Assembly (NCBI RefSeq): GCF_000282195.1
Contig: NZ_AKJT01000025.1
Location: forward strand, 149,327 to 213,326
DNA: 64,000 nt
Direction: 5' to 3'
Origin: Pseudomonas sp. GM18
Lineage (GTDB): Bacteria > Pseudomonadota > Gammaproteobacteria > Pseudomonadales > Pseudomonadaceae
The notes under the pieces were generated by a model, which saw nothing but the letters and a program-made list of their open reading frames with translations, was not told the DNA's origin and did not search any database. A program made the translations under genes and the position numbers. This document shows, piece after piece, positions 1 through 7,418 of the stretch. Within the stretch, counting starts at the first letter, position 1. Every line of letters starts with the position of its first letter.

Positions 1-1100
1 CAGCGCAGCCCCGCCAGTACCTCGCCGGCCACGATTTGCCTGGCCTGCGCATCCCGGCGCTTTTCGGCTTCCAGTTGCATGACGGTGCCGTCATCAAGCC
101 AGGTGGTGGCAATCGCCGTCATCACACCCGGGGTATTCCAGGTGGTCGCCTTGATCGTGCGCTCCAGCGCGGGCACGTTCTGCAGGGGGGCGGCGACGAA
201 GCCTACGCGCAATCCGGTGGCCACGCTTTTGGACAGCCCTGACACGTAAATCGTCCTCTCGGGGGCGAGTACCGCCAGCGGTGCGGGGGGATTCTCCGCG
301 AGGAAGGCGTAAGCGGCGTCCTCAATGATCAGCAGCCCATGCTCGCGCGCAATCGTCACCAGGTGTTCGCGTTGCTCGGCACTCATCACCCAGCCCAGCG
401 GATTGTGCAGGGTCGGCATCGTGTACACCGCCCGCACGCGTCGATGGCGGCACAGGCTTTCCAGCGCCTGCAGATCAGGCCCGTGATCGAGCACCGGAAT
501 GGGCACGATTTCAAGGTGCAGCGTGTCGGCCAGGACTTTGAATCCCGGGTAGGTCAATGCGTCGGCTGCAATCACGTCACCGGGTTGCAACAGCGCCATC
601 ATCGTCACCGCCAGCCCTTGCTGGGCGCCAGTGACGATCAGCACTTGCTCAGCCTCAACCGTCAGCCCTCGAACGCGTAAATGGCGCGCCACAGCGGCGC
701 GCTCATGCGGGCGCCCGGCGTGTGGCTGGTAGCGCAGAAGCGCTTCCAGATCGCCGGCCGAGGCGAGCTGGCGCAGGGCATTGCGCAACAGTTCGGCCTG
801 CCCGGGAAGCGCCGGGTAGTTGAAGTTCAGGTCGGTCATGCCGGCGGCAACGCTGTGTTGATCGATAGCCTGGTTGGGCGACCACGAGGTTTCCCTGACG
901 AACGTCCCCCGCCCCGTCTCCCCGCTGACCAGGCCCATGGCTTCCAACTCCGCATAGACTCGGCTTGCCGTCACCAGGGCCAGGCCTTCCGTGGTCGCCA
1001 ACTGGCGGTGGGTCGGTAGGCGCGTGCCCGGCAACAGGCGTCCTGAACGGATATCCGCGGCAAACGTATCCACCAGTGATTTGTAGCGGGAACGAGGCAT
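1..1100 (-). CDS. MocR/PdxR-type GntR regulator with aminotransferase-like domain (3' end outside window)
   Basis: Read on the minus strand from the ATG at 1100. The frame stays open to the window edge, giving about 367 residues of a family that is usually 450-500. The N-terminus is a GntR winged helix (RLPTHRQLA, then ASRVYAELEAMGLV, then GRGTFV). After a linker comes a fold-type I aminotransferase domain with TGAQQG, an N-P-x-G stretch (LHNPLGW) and the PLP-lysine motif YVSGLSKSVATGLRVGF. MocR proteins bind DNA with the GntR part and sense PLP or amino compounds with the aminotransferase part. It diverges from an EamA exporter across 90 bp, a common MocR-transporter arrangement, so it probably controls that exporter. 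An upstream ATG is out of frame, which supports the start at 1100. Confidence 0.9.
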   Translation of the reverse strand, partial: MPRSRYKSLVDTFAADIRSGRLLPGTRLPTHRQLATTEGLALVTASRVYAELEAMGLVSGETGRGTFVRETSWSPNQAIDQHSVAAGMTDLNFNYPALPGQAELLRNALRQLASAGDLEALLRYQPHAGRPHERAAVARHLRVRGLTVEAEQVLIVTGAQQGLAVTMMALLQPGDVIAADALTYPGFKVLADTLHLEIVPIPVLDHGPDLQALESLCRHRRVRAVYTMPTLHNPLGWVMSAEQREHLVTIAREHGLLIIEDAAYAFLAENPPAPLAVLAPERTIYVSGLSKSVATGLRVGFVAAPLQNVPALERTIKATTWNTPGVMTAIATTWLDDGTVMQLEAEKRRDAQARQIVAGEVLAGLR

Positions 1101-1118
1101 GAGCAGATGTATCCATGA

Positions 1119-1137
1119 CAATATTTTGATTGTATTG
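1119..1137. promoter_or_regulatory. Candidate operator between MocR regulator and EamA gene
   Basis: The 90-bp divergent gap contains CAATA-N9-TATTG, a perfect 5-bp inverted repeat in an AT-rich patch, plus the direct repeat TTGA/TTGA. MocR regulators often bind short direct or inverted repeats placed like this. The short arms make this a suggestion only. Confidence 0.3.
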
Positions 1138-1190
1138 AGTTTCGTCCATACGATGCCTCCCATGCAACCTGAGCATGAAGGGGATCCAGA

Positions 1191-2087
1191 ATGGAACGTA
1201 CATCCAACCTGCAACACCACACCACGGAAAAGACCACGAGCGGATGGCTCAACGGATTCATCGGCGTGCTCATCTTCAGCGGCTCGCTGCCGGCGACACG
1301 GGTGGCCGTTCTGGAGTTCGATCCGGTCTTCCTGACGGTTGCCCGGGCCAGTATCGCTGCCATTCTGGCGCTGTGCATGCTGATGCTCTTCAAGGAAAAA
1401 CGGCCAGCCAGGCATCAGCTGCTCTCCCTGGCAATCGTGGCCCTGGGCGTTGTATTAGGGTTTCCGCTGTTGACCGCACTGGCGCTGCAATATGTAACGT
1501 CTGCGCACTCCATCGTCTTCGTTGGCCTGTTGCCGCTCGCCACCGCAGCCTTCGGGGTCTGGCGCGGTGGCGAGCGACCCCGGCCGGTGTTCTGGTTCTT
1601 CTCGGTGCTGGGCAGCCTGCTGGTGGTGGGGTTTGCCGTCTCCCAGGGCCTGACGGCTTCGCCGGCGGGAGACATTCTGATGTTGCTGGCCATCCTGGCG
1701 TGCGGGCTGGGCTATGCCGAAGGTGCGAAGCTTTCCAAGACACTGGGAGGCTGGCAGGTGATTTCCTGGGCCCTGGCGCTGTCGCTGCCCGTCATGGTTC
1801 CGCTGACCTGGTTGCTGGCCCCGCCTTCGCTCTCGGCAATCACCCCGCCCGCGTGGTTGAGCCTGGCTTACGTGTCGCTGTTCAGCATGTTGATTGGCTT
1901 TGTGTTCTGGTATCGCGGCCTGGCTCAGGGCGGAATTGCCGCCGTTGGCCAGCTTCAGCTGCTGCAGCCATTTTTTGGTCTGGCGCTGGCGGCCACGCTG
2001 CTGCATGAGCAGGTCAGCCTTGGCATGCTGGGGGTGACCGCGGCGGTGATTCTTTGCGTGGCCGGGGCACGCAAATTCTCGAAATAG
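1191..2087 (+). CDS. EamA/DMT-family membrane transporter
   Basis: 298 residues, nearly all hydrophobic after a polar N-terminus of about 18, in the duplicated EamA layout of two five-helix repeats (roughly residues 20-150 and 155-295). The drug/metabolite transporter signature is visible in the ARASIAAIL stretch after helix 1 and in the pair LSLAYVSLFSMLIGFVFWYRGL and AVGQLQLLQPFFGLALA. Such proteins export amino acids, metabolites or drugs across the inner membrane; the substrate cannot be told. The start at 1191 follows GAAGGGGATCC. It is divergent from the MocR-type regulator, its likely controller. An imperfect GGTCGG/CCGAC hairpin follows the stop, without a clear T-run. Confidence 0.93.
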   Translation: MERTSNLQHHTTEKTTSGWLNGFIGVLIFSGSLPATRVAVLEFDPVFLTVARASIAAILALCMLMLFKEKRPARHQLLSLAIVALGVVLGFPLLTALALQYVTSAHSIVFVGLLPLATAAFGVWRGGERPRPVFWFFSVLGSLLVVGFAVSQGLTASPAGDILMLLAILACGLGYAEGAKLSKTLGGWQVISWALALSLPVMVPLTWLLAPPSLSAITPPAWLSLAYVSLFSMLIGFVFWYRGLAQGGIAAVGQLQLLQPFFGLALAATLLHEQVSLGMLGVTAAVILCVAGARKFSK

Positions 2088-2223
2088 ACAGCTCGGTCGG
2101 AAACCGACTGTTGGTCAGCCTTCGGGGCCACAGGAAGACTAATCTTTTAATGTAAGGGCTGAATTGTCGTGGTGGACCGGCCTCCGGGATGTTACCGGTC
2201 CATCGCAGTACTGGAGAGGAGGA

Positions 2224-2775
2224 ATGAAAATGGCCAACTTCGCGAAAAAATTGCCGGTGCACACCGACGAAGACAAAACCAGTCGGCAGCCGGTGGTGCA
2301 AGACCCTTGGCGGCCCCTGGAAAAACTGCGTCAACAGGTTGATCACCTGTTCGAAGACTTCAATCGTGGCTCTATGCTGACACCCTTCAGACGTGGTCTG
2401 TTTGATGTCGAACCGTTCTGGAGCCGGGACTTTATCGGTCGCAGCCTGCCTGCCGTGGACATCACCGAGAAAGATGAAAGCTTCGAAATAACCGCAGAAC
2501 TGCCAGGCATGGACCAGGATAATATCGAGCTCACACTGTCCAACGGCAACCTGATCATCAAGGGTGAAAAGAAAGAGGACAAGGAAGAAAAAAGAACAGG
2601 CTATCACCTGTCGGAGCGTCACTATGGCTCCTTTCAGCGGGCATTCAGCCTGCCTAAAGGCGTCGACACCGACAAGATCGAAGCCAGTTTCAACAAAGGT
2701 GTGTTGAGCATTTCGCTGCCAAAAAGGCCCGAAGCCATCAGCGCGGATAAACGGGTACCCATCAAATCCCGCTAA
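2224..2775 (+). CDS. Small heat-shock protein, Hsp20/alpha-crystallin family
   Basis: 183 residues from the ATG at 2224, which follows a strong GAGAGGAGGA site. The ATG at 2230 is too far from it, and the frame extends upstream without a ribosome site. The alpha-crystallin domain spans about residues 74-168, with LPAVDITEKDESFEITAELPG at its start and the hallmark GVLSISLPKR near its end. The N-terminal 70 residues are long and contain FEDFNRGS. Hsp20 proteins form large cytoplasmic oligomers and hold unfolding proteins until ATP-dependent chaperones or proteases act. The gene opens a stress island that also has universal stress proteins and FtsH. A rho-independent terminator follows at 2805-2840. 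No ANR box lies upstream, so control probably differs from the neighbours. Confidence 0.95.
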   Translation: MKMANFAKKLPVHTDEDKTSRQPVVQDPWRPLEKLRQQVDHLFEDFNRGSMLTPFRRGLFDVEPFWSRDFIGRSLPAVDITEKDESFEITAELPGMDQDNIELTLSNGNLIIKGEKKEDKEEKRTGYHLSERHYGSFQRAFSLPKGVDTDKIEASFNKGVLSISLPKRPEAISADKRVPIKSR

Positions 2776-2804
2776 CTCGCCGAGACCGCCCTTGACGCAA
2801 CCAG

Positions 2805-2840
2805 AAGCCCCTTGTCGGGAAACCGGCGAGGGGCTTTTTT
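2805..2840 (+). terminator. Rho-independent terminator after hsp20
   Basis: Stem AGCCCCT/AGGGGCT extended by an inner CGG/CCG pair around GAAA, followed by six T. Its central sequence is repeated almost exactly at 7276-7309. Confidence 0.85.
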
Positions 2841-2856
2841 GTACGTTCATGGGCAG

Positions 2857-2870
2857 TTGATTTTTATCAA
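2857..2870. promoter_or_regulatory. Perfect FNR/ANR box in a convergent gap
   Basis: TTGATTTTTATCAA is a perfect match to the FNR/ANR consensus TTGAT-N4-ATCAA. It lies between the hsp20 terminator and the stop codon of the convergent usp gene, so it is downstream of both genes rather than at a start. Confidence 0.7.
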
Positions 2871-2876
2871 TCGAGG

Positions 2877-3812
2877 TCACACGGGTTCATCTTCTCTGTC
2901 GATCCGGGGCAATGGCTTGACGATCGTCAGGCTGCAGGGTGACCGGTTCAATACGCTTTCTGCCGTACTGCCGATGAATATATCGATCCCCCGATGGTAG
3001 GTCGTTCCGAGCACCACCATGTCGAAGGCATGTTGTTGCGCGAAATGGGCAATGACCTTGGGAGGGATGCCGGGCAGCAGATGGCGCCGTTGTTTCTCGA
3101 CTCCATAGCGTTCGGCAAGCGCTTCAAAGGCCTCCAACTGGGCATCGTTGACGGCGTCTCTCAAACTGCCATCGAGTGTCGCTGTCGGCACATTCACTTG
3201 CGCCTCCCCCAACTCCGACCAGCCGCTGACATTGAGCAGGTGCAAGGTGGCGCCACAGGATTCGGCCAGGCTTGAGGCAAGGTCGAGAATCCGGTCATTG
3301 AGCCCCAGGGTCAGCGCCTCCAGATGGGACAGGTCGATGGTGGCGAGTATGCTCAACGGCTTCGGATTCGTAGCATCGATAACCAGGTGTAACGGTGCCG
3401 GACAGTCACGCAGCAACTGCCAGTCCAGGGGCCGGTGGAAGGCGCGGTCGAGCGCCGACACGCGCTGGGTGTCCTTGATCACCAGGTCCGCATGGAAGTC
3501 ATTCACGTACTCCAGCAGATGCGCCAGGGTCGGTCTGGCCCACACTACTTCAGAGCTCACCTGCACGCCTTCGCATCGCTGAAACCGGGCTTGCTGCTCC
3601 AGCCAGTGACGATGTACCTGCAAGTAACCTTCCCGCGCCTGAGCCATGGCGTCGTGGTCAAACAGACCGGCCGCCGCCAGCGCCTGGACATAATCGAAAG
3701 CGACAATGTGCAGCATCGCACCGGTTGCACAGGCCAGGGCCCGCGCCCGATCGAACGCCGGGGTACGGACCATTTCGGTTGGGGCAATCAATAGCAAACG
3801 TTGAATTCTCAC
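2877..3812 (-). CDS. Tandem universal stress protein (two UspA domains)
   Basis: 311 residues from the GTG at 3812, which has GAGGTG seven bases upstream. An in-frame ATG at 3827 is an alternative with a poorer site. Two UspA folds are in tandem (about 1-145 and 150-311). The second ends in the nucleotide-binding type motif VVLGTTYHRGIDIFIGSTAESVLNRSPCSLTIV. It begins like the second Usp in this island (RLLLIAPTEM-TPAFDRARALA against FMLVASPLM-SPAFDRAAALA), so the two are paralogues. Proteins of this type are induced by low oxygen and starvation and bind ATP or phosphate ligands. An ANR-like box (CTGATTTTTATCAA) sits 68-81 bases before the start, fitting anaerobic activation. Confidence 0.92.
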   Translation of the reverse strand: MRIQRLLLIAPTEMVRTPAFDRARALACATGAMLHIVAFDYVQALAAAGLFDHDAMAQAREGYLQVHRHWLEQQARFQRCEGVQVSSEVVWARPTLAHLLEYVNDFHADLVIKDTQRVSALDRAFHRPLDWQLLRDCPAPLHLVIDATNPKPLSILATIDLSHLEALTLGLNDRILDLASSLAESCGATLHLLNVSGWSELGEAQVNVPTATLDGSLRDAVNDAQLEAFEALAERYGVEKQRRHLLPGIPPKVIAHFAQQHAFDMVVLGTTYHRGIDIFIGSTAESVLNRSPCSLTIVKPLPRIDREDEPV

Positions 3813-3879
3813 CCTCACCCACCTCATCTGGATAGCTTCAGGTTGTGACTCAAGTATCGGGGGCTCTCGCCATGCGGCT

Positions 3880-3893
3880 CTGATTTTTATCAA
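3880..3893 (-). promoter_or_regulatory. ANR/FNR box upstream of tandem usp (minus strand)
   Basis: CTGATTTTTATCAA differs from TTGAT-N4-ATCAA by one base. Its centre is about 74 bases upstream of the usp start, consistent with class II activation and a leader of about 30 nt. Confidence 0.65.
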
Positions 3894-3982
3894 ATAATGG
3901 CCGGCCAGCGATCGGCTTACCGCCCGACGCTTGAACCCTGCCTCGTGGGGCCAAGACTGCGCTCGTTACCCCCTCCCCGAGG

Positions 3983-3996
3983 TTGATTTACATCAA
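3983..3996 (+). promoter_or_regulatory. ANR/FNR box upstream of GNAT gene
   Basis: TTGATTTACATCAA is a perfect FNR/ANR palindrome in the 300-bp divergent gap between usp and the GNAT gene, centred about 142 bases before the GNAT start. The two boxes in this gap are about 100 bp apart, so each probably serves one gene. I see no other feature in 3828-4131. Confidence 0.65.
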
Positions 3997-4131
3997 ATAC
4001 CCGCCAATGAACGCCCTCGTGGCGGGTGTCTGATCCAGATCAGATTCAAGGGCTGCCAGTGGCGTAGAAATGAATCAACCGCGTGGTGGGTGAATACGCA
4101 CCGACCTTTCAAACAAGATGGAGGATCATCC

Positions 4132-4698
4132 ATGCTCACTGTCAAAGACCACAATGATCGGGCCGCGGCCGCCTATGCCGCAGTCACCGGAAAGTACTGG
4201 ATCGAAGCGCTCAAGGACGGCCGCCATGTGCTGATCCGGCCACTGCTGGAAAAGGACCGCGAACTTGAATACGCCTTCATCAAGCGCCTGTCGCCCGAGT
4301 CCCGGCACATGCGTTTTCTCGCGCAGATCAACGAGCCCGGCGCCGCCATGCTCGATCAGTTGATGGACACCGATAACAAACAGCGCATGGCTTACATCGC
4401 GCTGGTTCACGAAAACGGCAAATTGATTGAAATCGGCATCAGCCGCTACGCCGCCACGTCGGAACATGAGTGTGAGTGCGCAGTGACGGTCGCCGATGAA
4501 TGGCAGCATCTGGGCCTCGGCACCGCCTTGATGGAACATCTGATCAAGGCCGCCCGCAGAAACGGTTTTCATCAGATGTATTCGATCGACGCCTCAAACA
4601 ATATCCCCATGCGCGACCTGGCCAAAGCCTTGGATTTCGAGAGGCACAATGACCCCAACGACAGCCATCAGGTTATCCATAGTCTGTATATGTCGTAA
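4132..4698 (+). CDS. GNAT-family N-acetyltransferase
   Basis: 188 residues from the ATG at 4132, with GATGGAGGATC just upstream; the longer reading frame has no ribosome site. The first 30 residues are a short polar helix, then a GNAT fold begins at VLIRPLLEKDRELEYAFIKRLSPESRHMRF. The acetyl-CoA loop is seen as VADEWQHLGLGTALMEHLIKAARRNG (Q/R-x-x-G-x-G/A type). Proteins with the block RPLxxxDxxxxxxFxxxLSPESRxxRF resemble the acetyltransferase domain of protein lysine acetyltransferases, so protein acetylation is possible but unproven. A perfect ANR box lies upstream, so it is likely induced with the universal stress proteins. Confidence 0.9.
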   Translation: MLTVKDHNDRAAAAYAAVTGKYWIEALKDGRHVLIRPLLEKDRELEYAFIKRLSPESRHMRFLAQINEPGAAMLDQLMDTDNKQRMAYIALVHENGKLIEIGISRYAATSEHECECAVTVADEWQHLGLGTALMEHLIKAARRNGFHQMYSIDASNNIPMRDLAKALDFERHNDPNDSHQVIHSLYMS

Positions 4699-4813
4699 AA
4701 GCCGATTGCCCCACGACGTACCGGCCAACGGTCTGTCGTGGGGTAGAACCCCAGAGTGATCGCAGCAGACTCAGGCGACTTGATCTTTGTCAGCTACAGC
4801 ACTCGGATGCACG

Positions 4814-6052
4814 TTAATGCAGCAACATGCCCGCCCACATTGCCAACGTCAGCAAGACCTGGCCGGGGATGATATACGCGGCGAACCGACGCCCGCCGCT
4901 GACCCAGGCCACCAGGCATTTGCTCAGGGAGTTACTGCTGACGGCAACCAGCGTGGGCCCGGCAATAGCGTCGAACGGCAACAGCCCGGCCTTGGCCAGG
5001 GCGGCAATGGACGCCGTCGAAGAATGGGCATCGGCGAAACCGGTGAGCGTCGTCGTGACCATCACACCCACTTCGCCAAAGTGGTTGAGCACCATCGAAG
5101 ACACAAAGGTGATGCCGGTCATGGTCAGTGTGATGACCAGGGCCAGCTTGAGGTTGAACGCACCGCCGACCTTGACCGGCTGATTGGCGTCACTCGCAGG
5201 TTGCGCGAACATCAGGCTCAAGCCATACAGCGCCGTGGCGGCGGTACCACACAACAGCGGTCCCCACATGTGCCGCAACAGACCGGTGTCGACCGCCCCC
5301 AGGATCAGGCCGACCTCAATGACGGTAGCCAGGTTGGACAGCATCGCTGCCGCGCTCAGGATTTTGATGTTGCCTGGCTCCTTGGCGGCAAGGTGCCCCA
5401 TCGCGGCGATGGTCGCGATGCTGGAAGCGAATCCGGAGGCGATGGCGCTGACCGCATAGCCGTAACGAGTGCCCAGGATACGAACGGCGATATGCCCTAT
5501 CGCCCCGACGGCCATCAGCAACACGGTCAAGGTGCAAATGGTGCGCAGATTGATAGAGGCATACGGACCGATAAAACGGTCAGGCGCCAGTGGCAACACC
5601 ACCAGCGCGGTGACCAACAGCACCAGAGCGTCGCGCATTTCCGCTTCAGTCAATTGGCTACGCGCAAAGTGGTGCAGCTTTTGACGATACGTCAGCAGCC
5701 CCGCCACCACCACACCAATGGCAATAGCCAACTCGGGCGCGGTGCCACACAACGCCCCCAATACCAATACTGTGAATAATGCCACTTCACTGGTGACACC
5801 AGGATCATTGCCCAGGCTTCGCCAGTAAGCCACGGTGACCAGCAAGGCCAGACAGATCGCCATGGTTCCCAACAGCAGACCACCACCGACCTGCATCGCC
5901 ACATACCCCAGCAATGCGGTGATCGCAAACGTGCGCAATCCGGCACAGGCACGACTGTCCCCCCGCCCCTTGTGCCGTTCACGTTCAAGGCCGATGAGCA
6001 TGCCGATCCCCAGCGCTGCTGCCGCCCCTGCCAGGCCCAAGGTGTCGTTCAT
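4814..6052 (-). CDS. MgtC/SapB-DUF4010 integral membrane protein
   Basis: 412 residues from the ATG at 6052; a GTG at 6076 is in frame but less likely. The N-terminal third has the MgtC signature GIGMLIGLERERHKG and GLRTFAITALLGY. The C-terminal part is DUF4010 with several hydrophobic helices and the polar stretch FADAHSSTASIAAL before the final helices. About ten to twelve membrane segments can be counted. Homologues are inner-membrane proteins of unclear transport role; MgtC itself affects Mg2+ homeostasis and ATP synthase in other bacteria. It is divergent from the second usp gene, and the ANR box at 6191-6204 between them could serve either. Function in the stress island is inferred only. 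Confidence 0.88.
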   Translation of the reverse strand: MNDTLGLAGAAAALGIGMLIGLERERHKGRGDSRACAGLRTFAITALLGYVAMQVGGGLLLGTMAICLALLVTVAYWRSLGNDPGVTSEVALFTVLVLGALCGTAPELAIAIGVVVAGLLTYRQKLHHFARSQLTEAEMRDALVLLVTALVVLPLAPDRFIGPYASINLRTICTLTVLLMAVGAIGHIAVRILGTRYGYAVSAIASGFASSIATIAAMGHLAAKEPGNIKILSAAAMLSNLATVIEVGLILGAVDTGLLRHMWGPLLCGTAATALYGLSLMFAQPASDANQPVKVGGAFNLKLALVITLTMTGITFVSSMVLNHFGEVGVMVTTTLTGFADAHSSTASIAALAKAGLLPFDAIAGPTLVAVSSNSLSKCLVAWVSGGRRFAAYIIPGQVLLTLAMWAGMLLH

Positions 6053-6190
6053 GTGATTCCCGTCCGGGTAAGCCACAACCCCTAGACTACGCCGGCATGA
6101 CGCAGGAGAGGTTGATAATGGTCAATATGTTGTAGATGGACACAGCGCGCCCCGCCACACGTCGGGCCGCAGGCTGGATCACTCGCCAGA

Positions 6191-6204
6191 TTGATAAAGA
6201 TCAA
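6191..6204. promoter_or_regulatory. ANR/FNR box in usp/DUF4010 divergent gap
   Basis: TTGATAAAGATCAA is a perfect FNR/ANR palindrome. Its centre is about 114 bases before the usp start at 6312 and about 145 bases before the DUF4010 start at 6052, so usp is the likelier target. Confidence 0.65.
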
Positions 6205-6311
6205 TCCCGCCCCCCCGGTCAGCGGCAGGATAAAAGTCAGAGGACCACTGCCCAAACGCAGGGGTGCCAGTGAGCACAGGAATATCTACGATTATTGACG
6301 GGAGTTTGGTC

Positions 6312-7232
6312 ATGTCTGAGCAATCACGCTTCATGCTGGTCGCCTCGCCCCTCATGGAAAACAGCCCCGCGTTCGACCGCGCCGCTGCGTTGGCCAAGGC
6401 CTGGGGCGCGGCCCTGCACATCGTCGCCTTCGATTACCTGCAAGGCCTGGCAACGGCGAGCATGGTCAACGAACAAGCGTTGGAGCAGATGCGGCTGGGG
6501 TATGTCGAGCGCCATCGGCAATGGCTCGAAGAACAGGCCCGCCCCTTGCGTAAAATCGGGGTGCCCGTCACCACGGAGGTGGTTTGGGTTGAACGACCTT
6601 TGCAGGAAATCCTCATTCATCTCAAAGAACAGCCCATGGCGGTACTGATCAAGGCACTGGAATACGAGTCGCTGCTGTCACGGATAATGTTCACGCCCCT
6701 GGATATCCATTTGCTGCGCGAATGCCCGGTGCCGCTGCATTTTGTCAGCCATGCGCAACACGCGCTGCCGCGCAGGATCGTCGCCGCGGTCGATCCCTTC
6801 CATAGCAACACTCAGTACAAGGATTTCAACGACAGGATATTGCGCGAGGCCTCAAAACTGGCCAGCACCTGTAATGCCCAGCTCGACGTGATCTATGCCC
6901 ACGACCTTTCATCCATCAGCGCGGACGAGTTCGGTTTCGACAGTAGCCCGGCGTTATTTTCTTCAGGCAAAGCCAAGACGCTGTTCGACGCACAGGCCGA
7001 TGCCTTCCGCGAACTGGCCGAGCGCAATGGTATTGCGCCGGAGCAACAGCACATGATCATGGGCAACCCGAGCAAGGTCCTCACCCAATACGCCGATGCC
7101 TACGACATCGACGTGATTGTCATGGGTCGGGTCGGCCAACGGGGCGTGGGCCGATTGGTGGGCAGCACGGTGGAGCATCTGCTGTACAAAATGCCGTGCA
7201 GTGTATGGGTGGTTTCACCTGAGGAACTGTAG
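6312..7232 (+). CDS. Tandem universal stress protein (two UspA domains)
   Basis: 306 residues from the ATG at 6312 (MSEQSRFM), preceded by GACGGGAG; the upstream in-frame start lacks a ribosome site. Two UspA domains are seen: one starting RFMLVASPLMENSPAFDRAAAL, and a second starting RRIVAAVDPFHSN and ending VMGRVGQRGVGRLVGSTVEHLLYKMPCSVWVV, which carries the G-x2-G-x9-G-S/T nucleotide loop. It is a paralogue of the usp at 2877-3812. Tandem Usps of this kind help pseudomonads survive oxygen limitation. A perfect ANR box lies upstream and a strong terminator follows at 7276-7309, so it is probably a single-gene transcript. Confidence 0.94.
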   Translation: MSEQSRFMLVASPLMENSPAFDRAAALAKAWGAALHIVAFDYLQGLATASMVNEQALEQMRLGYVERHRQWLEEQARPLRKIGVPVTTEVVWVERPLQEILIHLKEQPMAVLIKALEYESLLSRIMFTPLDIHLLRECPVPLHFVSHAQHALPRRIVAAVDPFHSNTQYKDFNDRILREASKLASTCNAQLDVIYAHDLSSISADEFGFDSSPALFSSGKAKTLFDAQADAFRELAERNGIAPEQQHMIMGNPSKVLTQYADAYDIDVIVMGRVGQRGVGRLVGSTVEHLLYKMPCSVWVVSPEEL

Positions 7233-7275
7233 AGAGCTATTTCGTGCCGATCAAAGCCGACTGACCGCTGGCCCG

Positions 7276-7309
7276 GCCCCTTGTCGGGAAACCGGCAGGG
7301 GGCTTTTTT
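7276..7309 (+). terminator. Rho-independent terminator after second usp
   Basis: GCCCC and GGGGC arms around TTGTCGGGAAACCGGCA, followed by six T. The core matches the hsp20 terminator at 2805-2840. Confidence 0.85.
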
Positions 7310-7418
7310 CTGAGAGGGACCGGATCAAAAATGTACAAGTCAGCGCGGCCCCTGGCCGTCGACATGACACTACGTAGCACTGCACGTCGACTAACCCGAC
7401 ATTATGGGGATGACGTTC

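Noticed and set aside
4780..4793. TTGATCTTTGTCAG considered as a fifth ANR box
   Set aside because: The right half has two mismatches and the site is downstream of the DUF4010 gene with no start nearby.
4787..5779. 330-codon plus-strand frame opposite the MgtC/DUF4010 gene
   Set aside because: Composition is Gln/Arg/Gly-rich without any motif, and the opposite strand carries a clear membrane protein. It is an antisense frame of a high-GC gene.
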